Assembly (NCBI GenBank): GCA_016219165.1
Contig: JACRCB010000004.1
Span: forward strand, 1-9,366
Direction: 5' to 3'
DNA: 9,366 bases
Origin: Deltaproteobacteria bacterium
Lineage (GTDB): Bacteria > Desulfobacterota > GWC2-55-46 > DRQE01
Position numbers and translations under genes: made by a program. This document shows positions 1-6,671 of this stretch, in pieces (the first letter of the stretch is position 1; each line of letters starts with the position of its first letter). The notes below the pieces were generated by a model, which did not search any database, had not been told where the DNA came from, and was given only the letters and a program-made list of their open reading frames with translations.

Positions 1-886
1 ACCTGTTTTTCCATCTTTTATACTGGACATCCCTCGGGTTGTGGCCGCTTGCGTGGAGGGTAAAGAGCGGGAACTGGCAGGAATCCCAATCTTTCCTCCT
101 CTCTCCGTCCGCATACGCCCCCTCGTCGACTATGTCAAAGCAATGGCATGTGGGGCAGGAAAACGTGCATGCGCCGCACCCTATGCACTTCCTTGCAAGT
201 TCCGCCCACACCGGATTTTCATAATGGTTCTTATCCTTCAGCCATTCCTTAATCTTCCCGATGGAAACGTCAGGAACCGGGGAGGGCATCACCACCTCTT
301 TGGGCCTGCCTTCGACCTTATCCTCGAAGGCGCCGCTATATCTGCCGATAAAGGCCCTGCCTTTTTCCGTCACGGCCTCCGCTATGAAATCCCCTTCCTC
401 CGTTTCCTTTAAAAAGACGTCGCTCCCTCCGGTTACCTCAGGAGAAAGCCCAACGGTTGTGCAAAAACACGCCTCATCCGCGGACGTGCATGCAACGGTA
501 ACAACGATTGCCCTGTCTTCCCTCTTTGTATAGAACTCGTCCGCGGGGCCCTGCGCAAATACGCTCCTTAAAGAGGACAAACTCGCGGCGTCGCAGGGCC
601 GGGACCCGAATATCACAAGACCCTTGGGCTTCACCTCCGCCCCGTCGCAATCTACCCCCTCCCTGTGGATTTTAAAACGGGCGACGACCTCGGTCTGAGG
701 GAAGAGGAACTCCTTAAAGGAATTTCCCGGAATTATGTAGTCGAACTCTATATCTTCCGCCGAACTGACAGGGCCGTAAACGACCTGCCTCGCCGCAACC
801 TTAGGCGCGACAAAAAGGAATCCGTCCCTTGCAACGTCCTTTATGAGAGTATCAATTTTCTCTTTCCTCAAAAGTCTTTTAGTCAT
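1..886 (-). CDS. AsrA/HydB-like 4Fe-4S dicluster protein (probable FlxB), 3' end outside the window
   Basis: 295 codons are visible on the minus strand and no stop is reached before the window edge, so the gene is cut by the window and not broken. The ATG at 886 is the first start after an in-frame TAA; a GGAG lies very close to it and AGGG slightly further upstream. The N-terminal ~200 residues resemble the electron-transfer subunit family of sulfhydrogenase beta (HydB) and anaerobic sulfite reductase A (AsrA), with the typical GSRPCDAASL near residues 94-103 and C133/C140/C142. A ferredoxin domain begins near residue 230: C234, C237, C240, C244 and then C247 and C249. The family signature TLHASGHNPR is at 276-285. 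Such proteins pass electrons between an NAD(P)H-oxidising AsrB/FlxA-type flavoprotein and partner iron-sulfur subunits. Its place after the Hdr/MvhD genes suggests FlxB of an Flx-Hdr complex; the flavoprotein should lie further left. Family assignment is solid, the exact name less so. Confidence 0.88.
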   Translation of the reverse strand, partial: MTKRLLRKEKIDTLIKDVARDGFLFVAPKVAARQVVYGPVSSAEDIEFDYIIPGNSFKEFLFPQTEVVARFKIHREGVDCDGAEVKPKGLVIFGSRPCDAASLSSLRSVFAQGPADEFYTKREDRAIVVTVACTSADEACFCTTVGLSPEVTGGSDVFLKETEEGDFIAEAVTEKGRAFIGRYSGAFEDKVEGRPKEVVMPSPVPDVSIGKIKEWLKDKNHYENPVWAELARKCIGCGACTFSCPTCHCFDIVDEGAYADGERRKDWDSCQFPLFTLHASGHNPRDVQYKRWKNR

Positions 887-950
887 ACTCCAATATCCCT
901 CGACTATTCTCCGACCCGCTTAAAAAAATCTTTTGCTTGAATCTTCCGGG

Positions 951-1013
951 AGATTGCTTCGCCAGCCCGCCTTGATGATTGGCTGGCTTGACTCGCAATG
1001 ACGCTAAAGCGTC
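951..1013. repeat. Palindromic intergenic repeat (CGCAATGAC/ATTGCTTCG type)
   Basis: The gap between two minus-strand genes contains GCCAGCC (961-967) and its inverse GGCTGGC (981-987), flanked by ATTGC (953-957) and GCAAT (995-999). Next to it is a tight 14-bp palindrome, GACGCT-aa-AGCGTC (1000-1013), which overlaps the stop codon of the upstream gene. From general experience, the attgcttcg...cgcaatgac layout is a frequent dispersed repeat in environmental bacterial genomes. A T-run follows on the minus strand only about 25 bases later, so it is not a convincing intrinsic terminator. Confidence 0.6.
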
Positions 1014-1905
1014 ACTTTATAAAATCCTCTTTGTCCTCTGGGCTAAACACGACCATCGGAGGATGGACCTCCGTGTCATAACCCGAACGGTAATTGAAAG
1101 CATCCTTCACAACAAGGGTCATCTTCTGGTTTATTAGGTTGAGAGGGATGTTTACGGGGCACGCCCTCTCGCACTCCCCGCAGAACGTGCACCTGCCCAC
1201 AAGGTGCATGGCCCGCGTGAGATTCCATGAAAGATTGCCCCTGGGGTGCGCGGACGTCTCAATCCACTGGGGCATATTTTTCTCGGTAATGCACCTCTCG
1301 CAGTAACACAGAGGGCATACCTGCCTGCACGCATAGCATTTTATGCACCTCGAAAAATGTTCCATCCACCAGTCCCACCTCTCTTTGGAAGACATGCGGT
1401 CGAGCTCCTCAATCTTCTCGTAAACCATGCCCGCCTGTTTTTCCGGGGGTGTGAAGACCGCTCTTTCTCCTATGATAACATCGGCGATATGGGGGTTCCT
1501 GACATCGCAGTTATGGCACTTTGCCGGCATAATCTCCGGCGTTAACTCCCCCTTCCAGAGTTCCTGTTTGTAGACAACACCGTTACATGCCATCCCGATT
1601 ATGTATACGTCCTCCCTCTTTAACTGAGCCTCGGATATCAAGACCGCGAGGGTCTTTATATCGCACCCCTTCGCCACTATAGCGGGCCTTCCGACGGCCT
1701 GTATGTCTTTAAACTTCCTCGTAAGATAGACGGAGAGGTTATTGACGCACAGGGGGTTAAAGACGAGCTTCCCGGCATCCTCCGGTTTTGTTATGAAAAC
1801 AGGCGTCGTCCTTGTCTTTTTCCCGTTCCACCCGTAGCCGATTACGACCTTGACCTCACCGGAGGCAAGGAGCTCCCTCGCCTTATTTTTTAATGCGTCT
1901 TCCAT
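1012..1905 (-). CDS. FrhB-like multi-cluster iron-sulfur protein (probable FlxC)
   Basis: Iron-sulfur electron-transfer protein of 297 residues. The N-terminal ~130 residues resemble the coenzyme F420 hydrogenase/dehydrogenase beta (FrhB-like) domain, with conserved NPLCVNNLSVYL and VAKGCDIKTL segments. They are followed by CHNC (C130, C133), a cysteine-rich stretch (C187, C190, C193, C197, then C200, C202, C205) and a second ferredoxin motif C239-C242-C245-C249-P. It could therefore hold two [4Fe-4S] clusters and perhaps a third iron-sulfur site. An upstream GTG at 1944 is open, but it overlaps the HicB-like gene by 31 bases; the ATG at 1905, nine bases below that gene's TAG and preceded by AGGCGAG, is the better start. 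Position after MvhD/FlxD and before the AsrA-like gene matches flxC in bacterial hdr-flx clusters. Acting as an electron relay in the cytoplasm is inference from the family. Confidence 0.82.
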   Translation of the reverse strand: MEDALKNKARELLASGEVKVVIGYGWNGKKTRTTPVFITKPEDAGKLVFNPLCVNNLSVYLTRKFKDIQAVGRPAIVAKGCDIKTLAVLISEAQLKREDVYIIGMACNGVVYKQELWKGELTPEIMPAKCHNCDVRNPHIADVIIGERAVFTPPEKQAGMVYEKIEELDRMSSKERWDWWMEHFSRCIKCYACRQVCPLCYCERCITEKNMPQWIETSAHPRGNLSWNLTRAMHLVGRCTFCGECERACPVNIPLNLINQKMTLVVKDAFNYRSGYDTEVHPPMVVFSPEDKEDFIK

Positions 1906-1913
1906 TGCCTCGC

Positions 1914-2135
1914 CTATTTCAGGAGCACTTTTATCTTTGTGCACTTTACGTAATTAAGCCGGATATTGCCGGCGCCCTTTTCTTTTATATGCGCCTTTAT
2001 CGCGGCTTTAAGGTTTTCAAAGGCCTCTTCAGAGTCCTTGCCACGGACGTCGAGCCCCAATTCCGGACAATCCGCCCTGAAACCCTTGCCGGGCGCCTCA
2101 ATCAATATCGCGCTTACAGATACCTCGTCAGCCAT
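1914..2135 (-). CDS. Small HicB-like protein inside the hdr-flx operon
   Basis: A 73-residue protein whose residues ~1-48 look like the HicB/HicB-like antitoxin fold: a short beta strand (VSVSAILIEAPG), the FRADCPELGLDVRGKDSEEAFENLKAAI segment typical of HicB N-termini (spanning about 19-46), then a helix and a lysine-rich tail ending KIKVLLK. No C-terminal DNA-binding domain (RHH or HTH) is present and no HicA toxin is nearby. The ATG at 2135 overlaps the end of the MvhD-like gene by 8 bases and has a good Shine-Dalgarno (AAGGGAG) seven or so bases upstream; its TAG at 1914 lies just before the start of the next iron-sulfur gene. It is thus translationally coupled on both sides. Being a stand-alone HicB-fold protein, it may have a structural or regulatory role unrelated to toxin neutralisation; its function is unknown. 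Confidence 0.78.
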   Translation of the reverse strand: MADEVSVSAILIEAPGKGFRADCPELGLDVRGKDSEEAFENLKAAIKAHIKEKGAGNIRLNYVKCTKIKVLLK

Positions 2136-2589
2136 TTTCTTCTCCCTTCAGGCCCTTGTATTCGACAAACGGCCCGAGGATTTTAACTTCCTCCGTTATG
2201 CCGTTTATGAGGTCCACCCATTTGATGGCCTCGGAGGCCGAGACCCACGAAAAATGCAGCCTCCTCATATCTATGCCGGTAAACTCCATGAGGCTTTTAA
2301 ACGCAATCCACCTGCGTCTTGCGTGGTAGTTGCCGGTCGTGTAATGGCAGTCCCCGGGATGGCATCCTGAAACGAGGACCCCGTCCGCGCCGTTCTCAAA
2401 GGCCTTGATTATAAAGAGCGGGTCTATCCTGCCCGTGCAGGGGAGTTTTATTATCCTCACGTTCGGCCTGTATTCGAGCCTGCTTGTGCCCGCGAGGTCA
2501 GCCCCCGCGTACGTGCACCAGTTGCAGACGAAGGCCATGATTTTAGGCTCGAAGGCGCCTGTTTGTTCATATTGTGCGTGTTCTGACAT
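2128..2589 (-). CDS. mvhD: MvhD/FlxD-type hydrogenase iron-sulfur subunit (electron adaptor to HdrA)
   Basis: A 153-residue member of the MvhD family (methyl-viologen-reducing hydrogenase delta), a [2Fe-2S] protein that docks on HdrA and feeds it electrons from a hydrogenase, formate dehydrogenase or, in bacteria, from Flx subunits. Conserved cysteines are all present: C22-NW-C25 followed by TYAGAD, C51 in PCTGR, and C76/C81 in GCHPGDCHYTTGN. ATG at 2589 is preceded by GGTGA. No hydrogenase large or small subunit is present, so the electron donor is more likely the Flx-type proteins encoded next to it; flxD is then the better name. It starts after a 255-bp repeat-filled gap downstream of hdrA and its stop overlaps the start of the HicB-like gene. 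Confidence 0.93.
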   Translation of the reverse strand: MSEHAQYEQTGAFEPKIMAFVCNWCTYAGADLAGTSRLEYRPNVRIIKLPCTGRIDPLFIIKAFENGADGVLVSGCHPGDCHYTTGNYHARRRWIAFKSLMEFTGIDMRRLHFSWVSASEAIKWVDLINGITEEVKILGPFVEYKGLKGEENG

Positions 2590-2638
2590 TTTTATTTCAC
2601 CATTTATTCAACTATTTTCCTTTTTCACCTCAATAGTC

Positions 2639-2710
2639 GTGCAGGGTGGGCACCGCCCACCAAAATATCAGCCATTTACTTCTGTAAATGGTGGGCATTG
2701 TCCACTCTAC
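2639..2710. repeat. REPIN/MITE-like element A (hairpin-core-hairpin), 72 bp
   Basis: The ends are imperfect inverted repeats of about 21 bp (GTGCAGGGTGGGC... and the inverse of ...GTCCACTCTAC, roughly 16 of 21 matching). Each end folds on itself: GGTGGGC-acc-GCCCACC at 2645-2661, and GTGGGCA/TGTCCAC with one G-T pair at 2691-2705. Between them is a perfect 8-bp hairpin, CCATTTAC-TTCT-GTAAATGG (2672-2691). No coding capacity. The overall layout and length resemble the element at 9276-9348, and the cores share ATRTCAG and GCCATT. Confidence 0.65.
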
Positions 2711-2716
2711 GAGGCT

Positions 2717-2843
2717 TATTCATGTTCAAAAACGTCCCAGATGCGAGGAAGGACAAGGGATTAAACCGCAGCATACTTTTAGGTATGTGAGGATTTAATC
2801 GCGCAGTCCTGACAAAGCAGATGGGCGTTTTTCAACATGAATA
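2717..2843. repeat. 127-bp imperfect inverted-repeat element directly after hdrA
   Basis: The two halves fold into one long hairpin centred on TTTTAG (2777-2782). Paired blocks from outside in are: 2717-2734 with 2826-2843 (17 of 18 matching); CCCA 2736-2739 with 2822-2825; TGC 2742-2744 with 2817-2819; AGGAC 2750-2754 with 2806-2810; GATTAAA 2759-2765 with 2794-2800; CATAC 2772-2776 with 2783-2787. The element ends one base from the hdrA stop codon and starts six bases from the neighbouring element A. It has no ORF. It could be a MITE-like insertion, and on the minus-strand transcript it would form a strong structure after hdrA. Confidence 0.7.
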
Positions 2844-2844
2844 C

Positions 2845-4818
2845 CTAAAACGCATTGATGGCCGCGAACACCTGCTCGTCGGTGTATCCCGCCAGGTCTA
2901 TGGCCTTGCTCCTGCACGCCGCTACACACACGCCGCAGCCCTGGCACACCCCCTCGTTTACTTTTGCGTGCATCCCCATGACATCTCCCTGCCCGTTTTT
3001 AACCGTAAACCTCTCTATCGCCGAATAAGGGCAGGCAACGACGCAGTCCCAGCACGCGTTGCAGACCCTCTCGTTTACGTTGGCGACTATCGGCTCCCTC
3101 GCCATCTCCTCGGACGAAAAGAGGCCCAAGACCTTGCCTGCCGCCGCACTCCCCATATTGACCGATTCCGGTATGTCCATCGGGCCCATGCATGCGCCCG
3201 CAAGGTATATGCCCGCGTTCACCGTCTCAACGGGCTTGAGTTTCGGATGGTATTCGTTGTAGAAGCCGTGCCTGTCCGAGCCTATGCCGATGGTCCGGGC
3301 TAAACCGTCTGAGCCCTTTCTCGAAACGACCGCCGTCGCCAGAACGACCATGTCGGCCTCTATCTCGACCTGAGAGTTGCTTAAGGTATCCGCCCCGCAG
3401 ACAACGACCTTGCCGTCTTTTTCATAGACCCTCGACACCCTTCCCCTTAGATACATTGCGCCGTCCTTTTCTATGGCCTTCCTTACAAACTCCTCGTAAC
3501 GCTTCCCGCCGGCGCGTATGTCCATGTAGAATACGTATGCCTGGCCGCTCTTGACCTTGTGCCTGAAGAGCATCGTATGCTTTGCCGTGTACATGCAGCA
3601 CACCTTCGAGCAGTAACTTACCCCCTTCGCCTCATCCCTCGAGCCCACGCACTGTATGAATACGACCGTCTCCGGAACCTTCCCGTCCGAGGGCCTCCTT
3701 ATCTCGCCTCCTGTCGGGCCCGAACTCGATGCGAGCCTCTCAAACTGCATGCCGCTTATGACGTCCTTAAACCTTCCGTACCCGTACTCTCCGAACCTCT
3801 CGTTTGGCATCATCTGGTATCCCGTTGCAACGACAACGGCCCCGACCTTTTCCTCCACCACCGTATCCTTCTGCTTAAAGTCTATGGCCTTGGGGCCGCA
3901 GACGACGGCGCATGCGCCGCATTTATCCTTCTGGAACTTCGGGCAGTTGGGCGCATCTATGACCGGGATGTTCGGCACGGATTGGGGAAACGGCGTATAT
4001 ATGACCTTGCGGCTGGTGAGCCCCAGTTCGAATTCGCTCCCTGCCTTGAACGGGCATTTCTCTATGCACTCGCCGCAGCCCGTGCATAGGTCCTCGTCTA
4101 CGTATTTCGCCTTCCTCCTTATGCGGACGGTGAAGTTGCCGATGTAGCCGTCCACCTTTTCGACCTCGGAATACGCGTAGAGTTTAATCTTCTCGTTCAG
4201 TTCGACCTCGACCATCTTCGGGGTGAGGATGCACTGGGAGCAATCCATGGTCGGGAAGGTCTCGGAAAGCCGCGCCATGTTGCCCCCTATGGAGGGCTCC
4301 CTCTCAACGAGTATTACCTCTCTTCCCCCCTCGGCTATGTCCAGGGCGGCCTGTATCCCGGCAATGCCGCCTCCTATGACGAGCGCCCTTCTTGTAACGG
4401 GTATATTTATCTTTTTCAGAGGCCTGTTCCTTTTAAGCCTCTCTATAGCCATCCTCGTAAGGTCGTTACCCTTTACGGTGCCCGTCTTCTTTGTCCTGTC
4501 GTGATGGACCCATGAGCACTGCTCCCTTATGTTCGCCATCTCGCATCTGAACGGATTAAGCCCGGCGGCATCACTTGCCTTTCTGAACGTCTTTTCGTGC
4601 ATGTGGGGGGAACATGCCGAAACAAGAACGCCGTCGAGTCTGTGTTTCTTAATGGCCTCCTTGAGCATCTCCTGCCCCGGGGAGGAACACATGAACTTGT
4701 AGTTGCGGGAATAGACGACCCCCGGAAGTTTCTGCGCCTCCTCGGCGACCTTCTTCGTGTCGACCGTACCCTCTATGTTATTCCCGCACTGGCAGACAAA
4801 GACGCCGATTCTGGCCAT
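2845..4818 (-). CDS. hdrA: HdrA-like flavin- and iron-sulfur-containing subunit of heterodisulfide reductase
   Basis: 657 residues, normal for HdrA without fused MvhD. HdrA carries the FAD at which electrons are bifurcated between ferredoxin and the HdrBC disulfide-reducing branch. Seen in order: an N-terminal cluster-binding domain (C9, C11, C44, C69); the FAD-binding GGGIAG at 149-154 with E172 and GGN at 178-180; CSQC at 193-196; an inserted ferredoxin with C245-C248-C251-C255-P and C292/C300/C303/C307; and a C-terminal ferredoxin with C586-C589-C592-C596-P and C625-C628-C631-C635. The last motif has Arg (ACR) instead of the usual Pro. ATG at 4818 lies 2 bases after the hdrB stop with AAGGGGG upstream. 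With HdrB, HdrC, MvhD and the two downstream iron-sulfur proteins it fits a soluble FlxABCD-HdrABC complex; the bacterial substrate is probably DsrC or another protein or small-molecule disulfide (inference). Confidence 0.96.
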   Translation of the reverse strand: MARIGVFVCQCGNNIEGTVDTKKVAEEAQKLPGVVYSRNYKFMCSSPGQEMLKEAIKKHRLDGVLVSACSPHMHEKTFRKASDAAGLNPFRCEMANIREQCSWVHHDRTKKTGTVKGNDLTRMAIERLKRNRPLKKINIPVTRRALVIGGGIAGIQAALDIAEGGREVILVEREPSIGGNMARLSETFPTMDCSQCILTPKMVEVELNEKIKLYAYSEVEKVDGYIGNFTVRIRRKAKYVDEDLCTGCGECIEKCPFKAGSEFELGLTSRKVIYTPFPQSVPNIPVIDAPNCPKFQKDKCGACAVVCGPKAIDFKQKDTVVEEKVGAVVVATGYQMMPNERFGEYGYGRFKDVISGMQFERLASSSGPTGGEIRRPSDGKVPETVVFIQCVGSRDEAKGVSYCSKVCCMYTAKHTMLFRHKVKSGQAYVFYMDIRAGGKRYEEFVRKAIEKDGAMYLRGRVSRVYEKDGKVVVCGADTLSNSQVEIEADMVVLATAVVSRKGSDGLARTIGIGSDRHGFYNEYHPKLKPVETVNAGIYLAGACMGPMDIPESVNMGSAAAGKVLGLFSSEEMAREPIVANVNERVCNACWDCVVACPYSAIERFTVKNGQGDVMGMHAKVNEGVCQGCGVCVAACRSKAIDLAGYTDEQVFAAINAF

Positions 4819-4820
4819 CC

Positions 4821-5693
4821 CTATACCCCCTTACTCTTCAAAAGCGGCCTTATGTCCCAAAGATTCTTACCCAGCCCCAGTGTGTCTTCGTCCTGGCCGA
4901 GGGCCAATCCCAGGAGCTGCGTGAAATAAACTACCGGGACTTCCCTGTATCCGGGTGTCTCCTCGAGCGTTTTTTTCTGGCTCTTTTCGAGGTTATACTG
5001 GCACAGGGGGCAACTCGTTACTATGAGTTCCGCCCCTCGCCCGGCCGCGGACCTCATCACATTGCCGGAAAGCCTCTCTACGATATCGGTCCTCGTCATG
5101 GCGAGATGCGCCCCGCAGCACTCCGCCTTGTCCGGGAAATCAACGGCCTCGCACCCGAGCGCCCTTAAAAGGCCCTCCATTATCGTAGGGGCCTCGTGGT
5201 CGTCTATCCCCATCTCCTTAAACGGCCTCAAGAGCATGCACCCGTAATATGCGCCCGCCCTTATGCCCTTAAGAGGCCTCTTCACAGCCTCTTTTATCTT
5301 TTCAAAACCTACCCTGTCCCTTAAGACCTCAAGGTAGTGTATTACGTCTATGCTGCCGTCGTAATCCTCCTCTATGAACCCGGTTACTATCGAACGTTTC
5401 TCCTTATCGTCCCTTAAAACCCTGTTTGTGCGCTTAAGGACGTTGTAGCAGACACTGCAGAGGGTCATCACACTCCCCCCACCTTCCTTCTTTGCGTTCA
5501 AGAGGACCTTTGCGGGCGCCGTGAGTCCGATGAGGTTGTCCGGGGTAAGCGGAAACGCTGCGCCGCAGCAGTTCCACCCTTTAAGTTCCTCCATCTCAAA
5601 ACCCAGAGCCGCGGCGGACTCCCGTGCCGAGGTATCGAGCCCTTTCGCAACGGTATTCAGGGTGCATCCGGGATAATAAGGTATCTTCATCAT
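4821..5693 (-). CDS. hdrB: HdrB-like heterodisulfide reductase subunit with two CCG domains
   Basis: Catalytic-type subunit that in methanogens carries two noncubane [4Fe-4S] clusters reducing the CoM-CoB disulfide. Both cysteine-rich CCG domains are complete: C10, C42-C43-G, C79-x2-C82 in the first and C152, C192-C193-G, C228-x2-C231 in the second, so both clusters should assemble. Length about 290 residues, as usual. The frame is open up to a TTG at 5726 that would overlap hdrC by 32 bases; the ATG pair at 5693/5690, preceded by GGTGGG and followed by the typical KIPYYPGC beginning, is the better start. It begins one base after the hdrC stop and ends two bases before hdrA, so it is surely cotranscribed. 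The natural bacterial substrate is not shown by the sequence. Confidence 0.95.
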   Translation of the reverse strand: MMKIPYYPGCTLNTVAKGLDTSARESAAALGFEMEELKGWNCCGAAFPLTPDNLIGLTAPAKVLLNAKKEGGGSVMTLCSVCYNVLKRTNRVLRDDKEKRSIVTGFIEEDYDGSIDVIHYLEVLRDRVGFEKIKEAVKRPLKGIRAGAYYGCMLLRPFKEMGIDDHEAPTIMEGLLRALGCEAVDFPDKAECCGAHLAMTRTDIVERLSGNVMRSAAGRGAELIVTSCPLCQYNLEKSQKKTLEETPGYREVPVVYFTQLLGLALGQDEDTLGLGKNLWDIRPLLKSKGV

Positions 5694-5694
5694 T

Positions 5695-6102
5695 TCAACC
5701 CACCAATTTCCTGAATCCGCAGACAAGCGCCTGCTGGGGGGCGCCCTTTAAAAACGGAAGGGGTATCTCCCTTACCTCTTCATGGCCGCCGCCGCTTCTA
5801 AGCCGCATCTGCCTCAATGCCTCGAAGAGGCTTGCGGCGCTGACATTCTTGGGACATCTCGAATAACACTGCAGGCACCCCACACAGAGCCACATGGAGC
5901 CCGCGCCAAAAGCCTCGCCGCCCCTCCCCAACTGCAGAAACCTTATCATCTGGGCCGGAGGGACGTCCATCGCATATGCCACCGGGCATCCGGCCGAGCA
6001 GTTGCCGCACTGGTAGCACTTTTTAACATCCTCTCCGCTTATGCGTTCGAGCTGCCGGATAAGCGCGCTCTCGATGTCTTCTTTAACGAGTTTTATATTC
6101 AT
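5695..6102 (-). CDS. hdrC: HdrC-like ferredoxin subunit of heterodisulfide reductase
   Basis: A 135-residue soluble two-cluster ferredoxin that links HdrA to HdrB. Two full [4Fe-4S] motifs are visible: C29-C32-C35-C39-P (CYQCGNCSAGCP) and C73-C76-C79-C83-P (CVGCLQCYSRCP), with the HdrC-typical VPPAQMIRFLQLG between them. There are no membrane helices, so this is not an HdrE/DsrM-linked membrane form. The frame is open to a TTG at 6117, which would overlap the fumarase beta stop; the ATG at 6102, with GAGGGG 7 bases upstream and an 11-base gap from the fumarase gene, is preferred. It is the junction gene between the C4-acid enzymes and the Hdr module, and its tight spacing is the main argument that both modules share a transcript. 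Confidence 0.94.
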   Translation of the reverse strand: MNIKLVKEDIESALIRQLERISGEDVKKCYQCGNCSAGCPVAYAMDVPPAQMIRFLQLGRGGEAFGAGSMWLCVGCLQCYSRCPKNVSAASLFEALRQMRLRSGGGHEEVREIPLPFLKGAPQQALVCGFRKLVG

Positions 6103-6113
6103 ACCTGCACCCC

Positions 6114-6671
6114 TCAAGGCCTCCTGTACTTCTCAACCCCGGCCTTGAAGATGTCCCCGCCGTATATGTCGTTTGCGACCACCGCGGGAAAATCCTCGAC
6201 CGTAAGCCTTCTTACCGCCTCGGCTCCGAGGTCCCCGTACGCTATGACGTCGGCCTTCTTTATGCACTTCCTTATGAGCGCCCCGGCCCCGCCCACGGCG
6301 GCAAGGTATATTGCCTTATACTTTTTCATCGCGTCTATGACCTCTTCCGACCTCTGTCCCTTGCCCATTGTCGCCTTAAGCCCCAGAGAAAGAAGCCTCG
6401 GGGTGTATACGTCCATCCTTCCGCTCGTCGTGGGGCCGGCTGAGCCTATCACCTCGCCCGGTCTGGGCGGAGTGGGTCCCACATAGTAGATAATCTGCCC
6501 CCTCACGTCGAACGGCAGGGCATCGCCTTTATCCATTGCCTCGGATAATTTTTTATGCGCGGCGTCCCTCGCCGTATAGATAACTCCTGTTATGAGAACC
6601 TTGTCTCCGGCCCTGAGATATTCGACATCTCTGTCGGTTAAAGGCGGGGTTATCCTGGCCGGCTTATCCAT
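6114..6671 (-). CDS. fumB: Class I fumarate hydratase, beta (C-terminal) subunit
   Basis: 185 residues matching the C-terminal half of class I iron-sulfur hydro-lyases (fumarase beta / TtdB). Recognisable motifs are YTARDAAHKK at 32-41, GPTTSGRMD at 79-87, and a C-terminal YGDLGAEAVRRL...VEDFPA segment characteristic of fumarase rather than of unrelated hydratases. It forms the catalytic domain together with the alpha subunit, which holds the [4Fe-4S] cluster, and interconverts fumarate and malate. The ATG at 6671 directly abuts the alpha TAA with no base between, with AAGGAG 12 bases upstream. An L(+)-tartrate dehydratase cannot be excluded from sequence alone, but the adjacent malate dehydrogenase argues for fumarase. 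The symbol follows alpha/beta naming and does not refer to E. coli fumB. Confidence 0.94.
   Translation of the reverse strand: MDKPARITPPLTDRDVEYLRAGDKVLITGVIYTARDAAHKKLSEAMDKGDALPFDVRGQIIYYVGPTPPRPGEVIGSAGPTTSGRMDVYTPRLLSLGLKATMGKGQRSEEVIDAMKKYKAIYLAAVGGAGALIRKCIKKADVIAYGDLGAEAVRRLTVEDFPAVVANDIYGGDIFKAGVEKYRRP

Noticed and set aside
887..1011. Intrinsic terminator between the FrhB-like and AsrA-like genes
   Set aside because: The hairpins are present but the T-run (928-922 on the minus strand) is more than 20 bases away from the stem.
1906..1944. Extending the FrhB-like gene to the GTG at 1944
   Set aside because: It would overlap the HicB-like gene by 31 bases; the ATG at 1905 has a plausible ribosome site and follows the HicB-like stop directly.
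2590..2716. Promoter for mvhD in the gap after hdrA
   Set aside because: Only weak hexamers with poor spacing (for example TTTACA with a 15-base spacer to TATTTT) are seen on the minus strand; not enough to report.
3559..4147. Long plus-strand ORFs opposite hdrA
   Set aside because: They lie fully within a well-supported HdrA and have no recognisable motifs; products of GC-biased codon use on the other strand.
5694..5726. Extending hdrB to the TTG at 5726
   Set aside because: It would overlap hdrC and add residues not typical of HdrB; the ATG at 5693 with GGTGGG upstream fits better.
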